Origin: Eonycteris spelaea
Lineage: Eukaryota; Chordata; Mammalia; Chiroptera; Pteropodidae
NCBI GenBank assembly: GCA_003508835.1
Contig: PUFA01000181.1
Span: 1,116,001-1,180,000, forward strand
Length of the DNA stretch: 64,000 nt
Direction of reading: 5' to 3'
Shown: positions 25,921-38,729 of the stretch, in pieces
How the letters are laid out: every line of letters begins with the position of its first letter
How positions within the stretch are numbered: position 1 is the stretch's first letter
Made by a program: the position numbers and the translations under genes
Notes under the pieces: generated by a model
Told to the model about the DNA's origin: nothing
Database searches by the model: none
What the model saw: the letters and a program-made list of their open reading frames with translations, nothing else

Positions 25921-27399
25921 CCAAGATGAGTTAATTTCTACAGGAAAACTGCCAGTAATTCTGTTATTACCAGTGCTCATATTGAGCAAAGAAACACCAC
26001 CCCGTTACTAACATAGCACGTCACTATGAGTCACCTTAAAACAAGATTTTCCTCCTTGTTTAAAAACAAGACAATCCTATACCAAGCAACAAGCGATAAG
26101 GTACAAGTTGAGACAACTTTACTTTTAGTGGAAAACACATGACAGCACTCGAACAAAAGCATATTATTGCTCTTAGAGTTTTACTGTCTATCACTGTTAT
26201 TCTTTTAAATTTTGGATCCTCAAGGAAACATTCAGAGGTTGCATTGCTGTCATTGTAATATGGAAAATAAATACTTCCTCTAAGAAAAGGGAGGCACTAT
26301 TAGTCTTCCTATATCACAATTTCTTAAGCTATATTTATGCTTCACTCTATGATTCATTATATTTGAGCACCACAATCTGACCCAAGCAACTGAAGTCTCA
26401 AAGTATTTTAAGCTACAAATACATGTTATTCAGAGAGTTAAGTGTACAAGGATTATCATATTGTTGTATTTGTCATAAGTACTTTTCGTCAGTAGTACAA
26501 ACTCTTGTTAGACATATGTGTCAACACTGTAAAACAGATCACCTGTAACTGCTCAGTGTAGATTTAGCTGAAAATGGTTAACATCTTTGAAGAATGATTG
26601 CCAGATGAATTTTATCATTGGGGCTTCCCAATACCTTGCATTTCTCTTAATATCACTTTGCCCTTTGAAAACATTTACATCATAAATTTGAAAGGGAGCA
26701 AAACTTTTTGGCATTTAAAAATCAAAATATTCTTCTGTGTAAATGATATACTTCACAATTTAAACAACAAAAAAGAAAATTTGAGGGGTCATGTTAATTG
26801 TGGCCTATAAATTTTGAGGTAGTTACGTGAGTTTTCCCTTGAAGCACAATGATAATCTCATCCAAATTCCTAAAATAGGGACATTATTCCCTTGGCCACA
26901 CACAATTATTATAAATTTTAGCTGGTGTGGCAGAGGAAAAAAATCATCATTGGTATTTGTTGCACATCAGAGCCAAGCTGAGCCCCAGACAATCTCAATT
27001 TTTTAATCCTCAAACGTCATACCCTGTACCTACAGTAATGAAAGCTACCATTTTTGAAGGCCAGGTTCTATGCTAGGAATCTCACAAATAACTCTGGAGT
27101 TGCATCTACTGTGCATTTAATTTATGCTAATTTGATTACATGTGCACAGAAAACAATAAAGATGAATGAAAACATAAGTTATGTTATAGTGCACATGATT
27201 TTACCTGCCATTACATGCAACAAGTACATGTAACAAAGCATGAGATGGGAGAAACCGTGTCTCCTCAGACAGTCATAGTTATAGATTTGTATGCCCAAAA
27301 CCATGAATATTGTTCTTTATGGGTGACTGAAGAGATTTTTTTTTCAAAGATAATTTTGGCTCTAATTTGATTTTTGCCTTATATACTAACTTTTGAACT

Positions 27400-27595
27400 C
27401 TGCTAAGATGAGATCACTGTATCTCATTTGGTCCTCAAAAGACTCTGTGAGGTAGGTTCAACTATTAATTCCGTTTTACAGAAGAATTAGCATGTACAGA
27501 GATTATGCAACTAGTTTGGCAGAGATAGGATTTCAACTTGGGTCTTTCTGATTCCAAAGCCTCTGCACTTAACCACTATGCTATATTGCTATGTT
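27400..27595 (-). repeat. MIR SINE, near-complete
   Basis: 'tttggtcctcaaaagactctgtgaggtaggttcaactattaattccgttttacag' through 'gcctctgcacttaaccactatgctatattgc' is a well preserved antisense MIR. A stretch at 27040-27090 ('ggccaggttctatgctaggaatctcac') reads like its missing end, so the copy may have been split by about 310 bases of unrecognised sequence. Confidence 0.85.
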
Positions 27596-27597
27596 AT

Positions 27598-27745
27598 ATG
27601 CTCATTTTCCAGATGAAGAATGAGAAACTCAGAAAGACTAAGCATACTTGTCCAATATTATACTCTGCTAGAAGTCTTTATACCAGGACTTAAAACTCAA
27701 GTTTTTTAATTTGAAGTTCAACACTCCTTCTACATTATAAAAAGA
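27598..27745 (-). repeat. Second MIR SINE in tandem orientation
   Basis: 'attttccagatgaagaatgagaaactcagaaagactaagcatacttgtcc' directly follows the previous MIR in the same orientation and restarts the MIR core. Confidence 0.6.
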
Positions 27746-27999
27746 TGTCTCTTTTCCACTAGGTTACCCCGGAAACCTAATGAAATAACTAACTGATAAA
27801 AGCCAGGATTGAGTAATAAGAGTATAAGAACTTGGGAGAAAATTACTGATATAAAGTGCTCACAAACTGGTGGCCCACAAAGTAAACCTGGGCTACAAAC
27901 ATGTTCCGTTTAGCCTTCAAGACACATTTCTTTAAATTGTCATTAGTTGTTATGACAGACAACGTTTGACAACAGCCATTCCAAACACCCTTCTCCCTT

Positions 28000-28420
28000 T
28001 ACCACTCAATGAGTAAGATTCAAAGTCATATACTTGCTTTCCCAGGCTTTCTTGCATTTAAAGGTAACCATGTAACCTAGTTCTGGCCAGAGACTTAAAG
28101 AGAAGTCTGCTAGGAATGTAGGGTTGGTTTCCAGGAAAACTTTTGCTTTCCAATTAAAGGTACAGCTAACTGCTGGCACTGCACCTTTTACCCCTTCTTG
28201 GATCAAACATAGATGTACTGCCTGCAGCTACAACAGACATATTTTATGTGGAGACAAGCACAAAAATGGGAATCCAATACACTATTAATGGCAGAACATG
28301 AAGATATAAAGAACTTGTATCCTTATGGCATTGTTAAACTGCTGAGTTAGTCCTGTACTATATATCTTTAGATTTTCTGCGAGATAAACCAAAAATATTC
28401 TTATGGTTTAAACTTGGTCT
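28000..28420 (+). repeat. Ancient interspersed repeat, family not named
   Basis: 'gtaacctagttctggccagagacttaaagagaagtctgctagg...ggaaaacttttgctttcc...ctgcagctacaacagacatattttatgtgg...gctgagttagtcc'. A diverged copy of the same layout lies at 62040-62400. It looks like a common mammalian LTR or DNA fossil, but I cannot assign the name with confidence. Confidence 0.5.
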
Positions 28421-29749
28421 TTTGTTACTCATAGTCAAAATCATTCCCAGAAATTCATTGGCCAACATTTAAAAATCAGGAGATTTCACTTAACAACCTG
28501 CATCACTAGTGTTTCTTGAAATAGAAGACTTTTCTGACATTGAGTCTACTTTCACTTTGTCATAATTGGCAACCCCTGATGATAGAGTTCATTCATAGTC
28601 TCCAACTGACCACAGGTCCCATTTGGCCAGCTTCACTAATTTCAGTCATCTGCCTGATCCCATGGCCACATTTAAAAGTGCGACTTTCTATATTATATTT
28701 CAATGTAAGTCTAGCCTAGAACCCACAAGTCCTCTTGAATGCCTAACAACCTAGAAAACTCCAATCGATTCCTACTAAAGATGTAGTATAGGGTTCTCAC
28801 TATAGCAAAAACTCTCCTGATGAGTTATTCTGACCTTTATCTCTGAAGCCAGACTTTGGAAACTACGTAACACTAAAATGAGGGGTTAGAATAGTGAACT
28901 TTTGAGTTTTGAAATTCTGTGAAACCCAAGGAAGCAATATTTACAAATAAATCTCAAGATTTTAATAATAATTAAAGGTCCAAGAAACCTCCTGAATTTC
29001 TTACAAAGAAGTAGCAAAGAAACATAAAATTCTCTGTATTCAAAATTACCCAAAAAAGAAACTAGGGTTGTGATTTGGTAGTCTTAGCAGCAAGGTAAGC
29101 TTGTACCACTACTGCACATTACCGGGAAAAGGTTTAGGGTTCTAATTGTCAAAGCTATTAAACCAGAATTTCACAAAAACTTCAGACACCACAGGTGAGG
29201 GATAATGTTGTGGGACATTTCAAAAAGGCTGTCATTTAGAATAGCTAAATAATGTAGACTTTCACTAGAAGCGGTTTCAAGAAATGACACAGATCCCAAC
29301 TGCCAAAAACTACTTACTTCTTGACAATCCTTTGGACAAATAGTAAAGATGAAGGACTGAATTTTTAAAATATCATTCATTTATGCTCACTGAGCATTAA
29401 TTTTGAACCCATAGGCTCAGTGCAAAATTTCACTGCACGCTTATCTAAAAAGAATTTTAATAACTTTAATGGGAGCTGTATATAAAACCAACTACAGTTT
29501 TCACTATCTTCAAATACACTTCATTATACATTACTCCATTACCATTCAAAGATGACTGTGCCAATTTCAATCCGGGGTGTACAACTTCTCATAAAGTAAT
29601 GAATCTGAGAGTAATACAAACTTGACACAATTCAGTAAAGATTCAAATATATGACCTATAATAAATATGCTTTGGAAGCCAAGCTATCATAATCTTTTAA
29701 AATTAAGTACTATATGTAATACTGTGCAAGAAGTAAAGAATTAAATCTG

Positions 29750-29975
29750 CTTAACATTAGTAATCACTAGTAGTTACTGAACACTCACTATACTATAGTT
29801 CTAGACACTGTACTAAGCATTCATTAGTTATTTCATGAAAGCCAACAATAATCCTGTAAGATAAGGAAACTGAAGCTTAGAAAGGTGATTTGTCCAAAGT
29901 CTGCACCTAGTCACTGGGAAAGCTGGGATTTTAACTCCAAAATCTGGATCCAGAACCTAAAGCCAATTTAACCCA
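29750..29975 (-). repeat. MIR SINE, near-complete
   Basis: 'tgaacactcactatactatagttctagacactgtactaagcattcatt', 'ataatcctgtaagataaggaaactgaagcttagaaag' and 'gctgggattttaactcc' occur in antisense order. Confidence 0.85.
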
Positions 29976-30719
29976 CTTGCTTTAATGAAGCTTACTTCCT
30001 TGAAAACAAGCACTTAACACAGAAAATCATTCTAAATTAGCCAGAGAGGGAGACTGCCCTTGTGGGTCTGGATTTGGCAGGGAAGAAAAGTATACTAAGA
30101 GCCAGTATAAAAATACTTTTTTTCCCCCAGAAGAATATAATTAAGAAAGGTTTAGGGAGATTTTTAAATTCATTACTTCAATATCACTGTCACATTGTCT
30201 ATAGATCTTAAAGAAATTCTGCTTTCAACTTCCAAAATAGTATTTTGGAAAGTCAGTAATAAATCAAGTGAAATAGGCAAAAAGCAAAATGAGGAAAAAG
30301 AACTTTCTAATTTTAGGGAGTGGTTAAGAAATAACTATCTTATAAAGCATTTTTTCAACTATGGGCCCACACATTTTGTGTATTCAAATATTTTTTAAAA
30401 GTAACTGTCCAGTTCCATAATTTTTTTCTTCATCTTTGAATTTAGGTCCGTATATGATCTAATTCTACACTGTAAAGTTTCACTTGTAGAGGCCACATAA
30501 CTATTGCAAAAAAGTTATTTCTAATTAGAGAACACTATTATGGTAATTTTAGAAATGTGAGCCACAAGTAAAATATAGAATAAAAAAATATGAAATCAAA
30601 TGGGAGATTTCAGTATATCAGCAGAAGAAAGAAAGAATAAAATACAGAACCTCAATCATCCAATTTTCTAAATCACATGTTCAAGATAAGGCAACTCGTT
30701 TTAACCCTTTCCCCATTTA

Positions 30720-30843
30720 TTTTTCTTATTTTTTAAATTAAGTTTATTGGGGTAACATTGGTTAATACAATTATATAATTTTCAGGTGTACGATTTTATC
30801 ATTTCATATCCTGTATATTCTATTGTTGTATTTACACCAAAGA
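30720..30843 (-). mobile_element. Very short 5'-truncated L1 with 17-bp TSD
   Basis: Only the last 120-odd bases of an L1 are present, inverted. Poly-T and 'taaattaagtttattgggg' lead to 'ttcaggtgtacg', the same 3' end found at 44.4 and 59.8 kb. It is bracketed by AACCCTTTCCCCATTTA (30703-30719) and the same 17-mer with one C-to-T change (30844-30860). This is the signature of a target-primed L1 insertion that aborted early. Confidence 0.92.
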
Positions 30844-30869
30844 AACCCTTTCCCTATTTAGAAAAAAAA

Positions 30870-32690
30870 AGTGCAGCAGGCTGCAGAGTTAATTTAACAT
30901 CGCGTGTAAGAATGCTACGTTTTCTAGGATTTGACATTATCAGTGATCAAGAATTACTATATTTTGTAAATAGAAATGCCACTGATAAAAACAGAATGCT
31001 ATAAATAGAACGATGTCATTTGTTCCCAAAGACTATCAATAATCTAGACCGATGAGAAAATAATAATAAAAGCAAGATATTTCATGGCAAACTTTGGGGA
31101 TAAGATTAGGACTGTAATCTGTGAGTTATCTCAGCATAAATGATGCAGCTGCAAGCGCTGCCAGTGAATATTCTCGGGCAAACAGGAAATGTGTTAAAAA
31201 ATATAGATTTTACTAGCAGTTTAAATGATCTAAAGTTTTGTGCACAATAGGGACTTTATAAATGTTTGCAAATGAATGCAGTTCAATAAAGTGAAAAAAA
31301 ATCTATGAAAAAAAAAGAAAGCATAAGCCCAGGTCCTGCTAAAACAGTCTTCCCCTAGGTGCCCTGAATCATCTGAAAGGATAACTAGAAACAAACCAAA
31401 GGCAAATTGGTATGCAACATCTCTATTTCTAACTTTCAGCAGACTGGCATTCTGAACAAACTCATGTAACGAAGAGGTCCAAATCATCCTTGTGTCTTCA
31501 AAGATTTTCATTTTGTACCACTACTACAGTCTTCTATAAGACAATTTCAAGAATGTAAGAAGACTTTTCACCGGGGGTTTCATAAAATTCTCTTAATTTT
31601 TTTTAATCTTATAGATTAAAGTCCTACAAAATGGTGCTTAAGTAGACATTTCCTAAGATTTTTTTCTACTAAAAAGCCCTAAATTTAATTTTCAAGATTC
31701 TATATCCCGCAAGAATTGTTTTGTAGGCAAGTGGAGGAACTGCTGGAGTTTTCAGCCACACCTTGCCTAACCAGATTTCCTTTATAGTCAGTGCAATTTC
31801 CTTTGAAGTTTAATTGAAAACAACAGAACCAACATAAAAATGCTCAGAGAAAGTTGCACCTTGTATTAGATCAAGAAGACAAATCAAAATATTGTGCTCA
31901 CCGAAAGCTTAGTGTAATTTTTTTCAGTACTCTCTCCAGGAAGACATAGGTTGTCTCTATTTTCTGACAGTGTTCAATAGTAAAAACTGTATTCAAAATG
32001 CAACCAAAGTCTGAAACAAAGACCTCCTGTTATATGAGAGTTCATTCAGTTGCTTTGGAAATTCATCTTCTAAAAACTGCATTCAATTCCAACTGCCAAC
32101 TGCTTGGTATAGCTGGATTAGACAAATGATTCTTCTTAACCTATTGTTTCCTTGTACAAAGATATATTTAAACCCATGAATACATTCAGTGTCCTCAGAT
32201 TCTTTATATTTAAAAAATATCTGTCAATTTCTATTCTATTTGGCTACATGATTTATAGCCTTGGTCATTAAAAATACCAACACATTCGGTCTGATTTGAC
32301 TATACAGACGAAGGTGCCCACTTGCAATGATCTGTCCTACCAAATAGCAAAGCACCCAATAGATTAATATTCTGCTAAACATGGCCTAGTAAAAAGATAA
32401 GTTCTCAAGGGAAGGAGTTTTTTGAAGATTACTGTTGCATTAGTCATTCTGTATGGTGCTCCAGGGTCATTACAAAATTATACACAATATACTTTGCCGT
32501 GGAGATTAGCAACCAGAATAAAGACTCTAATTTTAAAAAATGAAGCTATTATTGAGTAAAGAAATCTAAAATAATAATAATGAAGATAAATCCCTGAAAT
32601 AGGCTATCATTTGAATTAAACTGGCATAAAGCAAGTATCTTCCCCACCAAATTTGTATTATAATGAAAAATTGCTTAATAACCAATAGCA
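30870..32690. other. Repeat-poor intronic stretch
   Basis: About 1.8 kb shows no MIR, L2, L1 or simple repeat that I can recognise. This is unusual against the rest of this intron. It includes a patch of higher GC and mixed motifs near 31140-31190 (GCAGCTGCAAGCGCTGCC, CAGGAAATG). No coding frame is convincing. Confidence 0.4.
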
Positions 32691-32699
32691 ACCCCAAAT

Positions 32700-32955
32700 C
32701 ACCATCATTATAAAAATGACTAATACTTCAAGAGTGCATGCTTATTTGGTGCCAGGCATGGTGCTAAGTCGTTTTCTCATTTAATGCTTACTTCTATGAA
32801 AGCAGTACTATTTATTACCTCTATTTTACAGATGGTCAAACTGAAGCATAATGCAGTTAAGTGATTTGTCTGACTCTAGTAAACTGTAAGGCCAGGATTC
32901 AGATTCAGGCAGTTTCCAGACCCTACACTCTTAACCACTATGCTGGACTGCTTCA
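32700..32955 (-). repeat. MIR SINE, essentially full length
   Basis: It runs from 'tatttggtgccaggcatggtgctaagtcgttttctcatttaatgc' through 'acctctattttacagatggtcaaactgaagc' to 'cctacactcttaaccactatgctggactgc', antisense. Confidence 0.92.
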
Positions 32956-33639
32956 TATTCCTATAGGTATTTTTGAAAGGCTAAAGAACAAAGAAATGAG
33001 AAAATACTTTTAGGGCTTCCCCTACCTTCATGTGGACTATATTAGAATCACTGGCAGATACTATTTTTATTCTAAACCACAGTTGCTTTCTCAAATCCCA
33101 AAGAATCAATAAGCTTCCTTAATAGATTAAGATAATATGTTATGAGAAGCTAACATATGGTTTAATTCTCATCTGAGACATGCTAAATATTAATTGTTAA
33201 GAAGGGGCTCTCTCAAATTGTTGCTATTTCTTTAAGTGTCTAAGCAACAAGCATAGAATTATTGCTCCAATGAGCAAGTTGCACAGACATTTCTTAAACT
33301 TCAGTAAACAATTTCATATATTCCCCTATCTGTCTGAATCTGTAAAAAAGAGGTTGTTGAATTTTTGTGGTGTTTTCTGTTTTTGTTTTTTAAGTTTAGA
33401 TAAGAAAAGAAATAGAATGGGAGAGGAAGAACAGGTGAAGGGCAAGGTAATACCTACAAATACATACTTTCCAAAGATAAAAGCTTTGGTCTCTGGCTCC
33501 ATAACTTAGACAAGAATATCTTACAATAATCATGTTGCAGATAAAACTGGCTTCTAATTATAAATAAAACTGAAAGGTATCAATATTTAGAAGTAAATAA
33601 CATAACCTTCGATTTCTTAGCTGCAAAGATCTTTTGCTT

Positions 33640-33830
33640 CTCCATCTTTTCAGTCTGTTCTACATTCCCTGTCCATTATCCCCTCCAGAAGTGGTATCTT
33701 CTTTCTATATACACACTTGGTTATAGCTGTCTTCCTCCACTAGACTTGTAAATTCTAAGGAAAGATTAATGCCTTACATAATCCAACAGTGCTTGAGAAG
33801 GCTCCCAACAAACTTCTGTTGAACAGAGTC
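33640..33830 (+). repeat. L2 3' end fragment
   Basis: 'cctccactagacttgtaaattctaaggaaagattaatgcc' and 'acttctgttgaacagagt' match a worn L2 tail. Confidence 0.5.
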
Positions 33831-33989
33831 TATCAAGGCATAAGCAGAAAAATGATTCAAACTGCAGTGATTTCAAACTAAAGTAGGGCAATCATGAAGC
33901 AAAATGGTTTTTAAAAAAAAAAGGAAGAAATCAAACAACACCTAGACATAGAGACTAATTCTAAAGCCCAGAAAGTAATTTAATCTCTG

Positions 33990-34200
33990 ATTATGTGACA
34001 ATCAAAGTTTAAATCCCAGCTCTGCCAATTCTAGCTGGGGGGAATCTACACATCTCTCTGAAAATCAGTTTCTTCATTCAGAAAATGGAAATGATAATAG
34101 AACTCTTTCAAATGGTTGTTGTGATGCCTATTTAGTGCTAAACCAAATGTCTACAGTACAGTAAACACTTGAAATGTGGTAGCTATTAGGACAGTTATAT
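33990..34200 (+). repeat. MIR SINE
   Basis: 'caaagtttaaatcccagctctgccaattctagctgg...ctctctgaaaatcagtttcttcattcagaaaatggaaatgataatag...ttgttgtgatg' is plus-strand MIR. Confidence 0.88.
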
Positions 34201-34429
34201 GTTAAGGTTCCTTGCCCATCATGGCAAATTTTAACAAATTTACTTTAAAGGAAAGCCAAGAGAACACATATGCTACTTTATTAAAGATTAAAAAGAGTAA
34301 GGTCATAGCTGTTACAGTTCAGAACAAATTATCTTTACTTCTCCAGCATCAGTTTCTGCATTTTACACAGCATCAAGTACTGTACTGTTTGTGGTTCCCA
34401 GCATGTATCGTTTCTAGTACTGTGCCTTA

Positions 34430-34660
34430 AATTCATGCTATTCATCTCTAACCCTGTTTGCTAACCAACTCCCACTCACTCTTTAAGGCTTAACTAAGAG
34501 TTCTTACTAGCCTTCTCTTTCTTCCTAAAGGCTTATATAATTTGTGATTACTATAACGTATTCTAATTACTTATTTAACACCAATTTTTCCACTTATACT
34601 CTAACTAAGCTTCCTGAGCCTAGGGACTACCTTACCTGGCTGCTGGATCCTCAGTCCTGG
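34430..34660 (+). repeat. L2 LINE fragment
   Basis: 'ccaactcccactcactctttaaggcttaactaagagttctt', 'gattactataacgtattctaattac' and 'ttcctgagcctagggactac' are L2 3' landmarks. Confidence 0.65.
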
Positions 34661-35339
34661 TAAAATAAATAAATATCTTCAGAATCAAGTAAGTATAGCA
34701 CAGGATACAAAAAGGTATTAAATTACATGTTTGTTTTTTTTTTAAATTGAATCACACAGTTCCATAAAAACCTAGGCTGGAACATAGTATACTACTTCTT
34801 CCCATTTATTTCTAAACAGATCATGTCCCACTCCGTAAGCAAAATATTTCCTGTCTTTCAGGAAATCTAGGGAACCATGGGCCAGGCACTCTGTAGCCAG
34901 CATGACAGCAGGCATTTAATGGAAAAACAGTAAAGCTGCTAGAACCTTTTAGGGATATTTAATGGTGCTATATAGGAAGGCGTGCAGGATCTGCATAGTA
35001 TCTTTTTCAGAATAGGCATAATCTAGAATCTGCTCCATCTCACTTAAAGCCGGATAGAAAGGATGAGAGACCTGAAGATATCTTTTGAGTACCAAAGGCC
35101 TGCTCTTTCTACAGACTTCCCAGGTACTTGAGTCAAATTCTAAAATCTAAGCTAGTTTAAATTTATTTTCTGTCCATACAAGTTAATGAATACTAAGTAA
35201 TACTGCTGAAGCAACTAAACTCCAGTGGGAGTGGCAATGGAACTTTGATGGAACACAATCTAGCTTGTATCCCAATTTAGTATTTCCCAGAAGTGGAATT
35301 ACAGACCATTAGAAAAAAAGAGTGACTATTTCATCAAAT

Positions 35340-36300
35340 AAACTGGGATAAGTTAAGTATTTGAAAAAAATTTTTTAATATTTACCTCACAGCATATAGT
35401 AAAATAAATTTCAGATTATTAAAATTAAATACAAAATAAACCATAAAACAACTTAAGGAAATAGAGGCAAATATTTCTCTATTGATGGAAATTTGAACTA
35501 AGTAGAAAAACAATGGGGAAAAAACTCACAGACTTGGGAATGATGGCATTAAAATTTTTTAAAATATCTGTACGTAAAAATGAATAAAACAAAACAAAAT
35601 GGCAAATAAAAAAGAGACAAAATGTGCAATATAACAGAAAAAGGTTAATATTCTTAGTATATAAAGAATATTTACAAATCAACATGGAAAAGATAACTAT
35701 CCATGGAGAAAGCTGAGCTAATTACATCAATGATTTACAAAATAGGGACTATAAAACATAGTAAATGTTTGGAAAAAATGTTTAACCTCTGATAAAAAAA
35801 AAAAAAGTAAATTAAACCAGCAATAAAATACTAGTGGTTAAGATGAAAGGTTCTGGGGTCAGATACCAGATCTATAGTCTTGGGCAATGAATCTTGCTTC
35901 TCTGAGACTCATTTTCTTCATAAAACAGAGATAATAATACCTACCCCACAGTAGTGATGTAAAAATTAAATAGCATAATGCATATAGGGTACTCAGCATA
36001 GCATCTGGTACACAGTACTAGCTGTTCAATAAATAGCTCTTATGATAAAGAAAATGGATGAGGATACAGTGAAGCAGACATTTTTAAACACAGCTTATCA
36101 ACAAAGATCGATTAACCTTTCTGGAGGACAATTTAGCAATATGTATCAAAAGTCTTAAAGGTGGTCATATTCTTTGGTCTTCTGGAAACAGAACAATGCT
36201 TGTAAACAATGTAAGAAATCAAAATGGAAAAGATTGCTAAATATGACTATATCTATCAAGCTATCCATTGATCTACGTGTCCAATATTTTTTAACCTGGT
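35340..36300 (+). repeat. Old L1 ORF2/3' region, split by a MIR
   Basis: L1M sequence at 35340-35815 ('aaattaaatacaaaataaaccataaaacaac', 'aaatggcaaataaaaaagagacaaaatg', 'acaaatcaacatgga') appears to continue at about 36060 with 'ggatgaggatacagtgaagcagacat' and 'ctttctggaggacaatttagcaatatg'. The MIR at 35830-36050 lies between the two pieces. Confidence 0.65.
35830..36050 (+). repeat. MIR SINE, near-complete
   Basis: 'tactagtggttaagatgaaaggttctggggtcagatacc', 'tctctgagactcattttcttcat', 'gagataataatacctacccc' and 'cagtactagctgttcaataaatagc' in plus order. Confidence 0.9.
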
Positions 36301-36414
36301 GTTACAAAAATATGCGCAAATAGACCCTGGCTTAAAGGTTAGTTAGCAGTCAAACAATCAAATACAATAAAGAGAAAAGAGCCATGATAGGTAAGTAAGG
36401 GTACTATGGTGTGC

Positions 36415-36700
36415 ATAAAAGAAGCACCTACCATAGTCTGGGAGTGGAGTCAGGGAAGCATCCTAGAAGAAGTAACATTTAAGCTGGGACCTGAAGGATG
36501 AGTAGGGCATTAGTCAGGTAAGGAGATGAAGGAAAATTGTTCCAGGTAAAGGAAACAGCATGTGCAAAGCCTAGAGATAAAAAGGAGCATGACATGTCAG
36601 CTTGCTTGAGCAATGTGCAAGGCAGGGACTTGGGAAGAGGAAAAGCTAGAGATAAGCAAGGCTGGCTCATTAAAAGTCTTGCTAGCAAAACTCTGGAGTA
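36415..36700 (+). repeat. Ancient interspersed repeat, family not named
   Basis: The layout 'catcctagaagaagtaacatttaagctgggacctgaaggatgagtagg' then 'aggaaacagcatgtgcaaagcc' is a frequent old mammalian repeat. I recognise the pattern but not the official family name. Confidence 0.55.
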
Positions 36701-37480
36701 TACACTCTATTTTAAAAGCAATACAATTAAAAAGCAAATAGTTTTAATAAAGGGTTTATATTCATAATATATCAAGAGGGTACACAGAGTAAAAAGAATA
36801 AATAAATAGCTCATAAAATGGAAATACAGGATTGTAGAAAAGGTTGCACAACTCTAAGTTTTCAAAAAAATCACTGAATTGTATACTTATGAAAACATTT
36901 ATTTTAGGGTTGGTAGACTTTACCTCAATAAAACTATCTTTTAAAAAAATAATAGAAATGCCTAACAAACATCTGAAGAATACTCGACCTAATAATAAAA
37001 TACATATCAAATTAACTGTCTTTATCCTCAAAAATTACTAATGATTAAATATGAAACAAGAATATAAGTGTTATTAAGGCTAGGAGAAACAAGCATTCTT
37101 ACACTGTGCTGACTGAAATAAATGTTAATTGGAACAGCCTTTCTAGAAAATATAAATATGTAATAGGAGTTTTAAAATTGCTTGTACACTGTAATACAGT
37201 AACTTTATTTCTTGAAATGTTTCTTAATAAATGTTCCCAAATGCAGTTAAATATTTATTCCCAATGATGTTCACTGCATGTAATTTATAATAGCAAAAAA
37301 AGAAAAAAAGTTGGAAAACACCTAGATGTTCACCAATAATGGAATGATCAGAATGAGTTATAACTTACTCAATGCAGCCATTTAAGTGATATGGCAATAC
37401 ATCTATGATATATATCACATATATCAATGATATAATTATATATATATCAGCATTTCAGCTATGTAAAATACCCACACAGC
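36700..37480 (+). repeat. Two adjoining old L1 3' fragments
   Basis: 36700-36955 ends with the L1 tail 'gactttacctcaataaaactatc'. A second L1 3' piece (36960-37480) restarts with ORF2-end sequence and reaches 'cactgcatgtaatttataatagcaaaaa' and 'cacctagatgttcaccaataatgg'. Confidence 0.65.
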
Positions 37481-38369
37481 TATATGGCACATATCTTTTA
37501 TTATCTTTTTTGTGCTTCTTTGTATTTTCCAAATTTCCTACATTGGCCATATATTAACTCCACAGCTTAAGAAAGTTTCTAGAGCTGTCTTAAAAAATTA
37601 AAAAGCATCACTTTTGAGTATTTATACTTCATATAAATCAATTTCATATTTGCTATGAGTTTATTTTCTCTGCCAAGGGGGAGAGGTGTGGTCATATTTG
37701 AATATATATAACTCAATAACATCTTATTTATTCATCATTATCAGGAAATAAAACATGTGTAAATGATTTTCTCGATTAATTAAAACGTGCATCTTAAACA
37801 TCAAAACTGGTGAAGCTTGGATGAACATCTATCTAAAAATATATTTCACTCAATCCTGACTATTTTAATCAAGATAAAACAAGATTAAGCCTTCTTATGA
37901 AAATTCTGGGTTGTCATTATGACCATATAATAGTAGTTCTGAGGAAGTACTGGGTTTTAGGTGGGTATCTGTCCTTATATTAGTCTATAACAGCTAAATT
38001 TTTTCCTTAGGCCAACTATTTATAAGCCTTCTTCCTTTCCCTTTCTGTAAAATCATCAGCTATCATTTTCCAGAGCTATAAGGGTACCTGCCTTTAGCTG
38101 CACCTGCTATGTCATTCTAATTTTGTTTTGGTAATAATCTTCTAAGAGTAAGGAAACTAAATATCCAAGTTTAGAAAAAATCTGTGTAAACTAAGAGATA
38201 ATAGGCTTCAAATACGGTATCACCTAAATGATTTGCACAGACTTGGATATTCTGTTCTGTATAAATATAAACGAACCTCAAAGAGAGAGTTCTTGATTGT
38301 ATCTGAAGTCTTGATTCCTTTACTAGGTTGGGAGTCAAGTTCTCAGGATTAGAAACATATGTTGTTTCT

Positions 38370-38560
38370 CTTATCACACCATGGAAAGAGACGTGGACCA
38401 AGAGCCAAGGAACTCAGTTCTAGTTCAGGTTTTTACACCAACCTGTTTTGTAACCTTTAGCAAGTCCTTTAACTTTGGTACCTGAATTGCTTAACTTAGA
38501 GGCTGCTCTAGAATGCTCTAGATCATGATCACTAAAACACTCGGAAAAGTATAAAGCACT
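38370..38560 (+). repeat. MIR SINE fragment
   Basis: 'agccaaggaactcagttctagttcaggt...gtaacctttagcaagtcctttaactttgg' is plus-strand MIR. Confidence 0.65.
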
Positions 38561-38682
38561 ACACAAAAGCAAAAGATTTTTGTGGTAGTTCATTGTGTCT
38601 ATATGACCCTAGGTTAACATAGGTATCCATTCAGAAAATTCACACCAGAAAGAATAGAAGAAAAGAGATACTCTTAAAGTGC

Positions 38683-38692
38683 CCCCCCCCCC
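38683..38692. repeat. Poly-C run
   Basis: About ten C residues. A similar run lies at 59119-59128. Confidence 0.95.
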
Positions 38693-38729
38693 AATTAATT
38701 AGAAAACAGCTTTATGGAGGAAGAACAGT

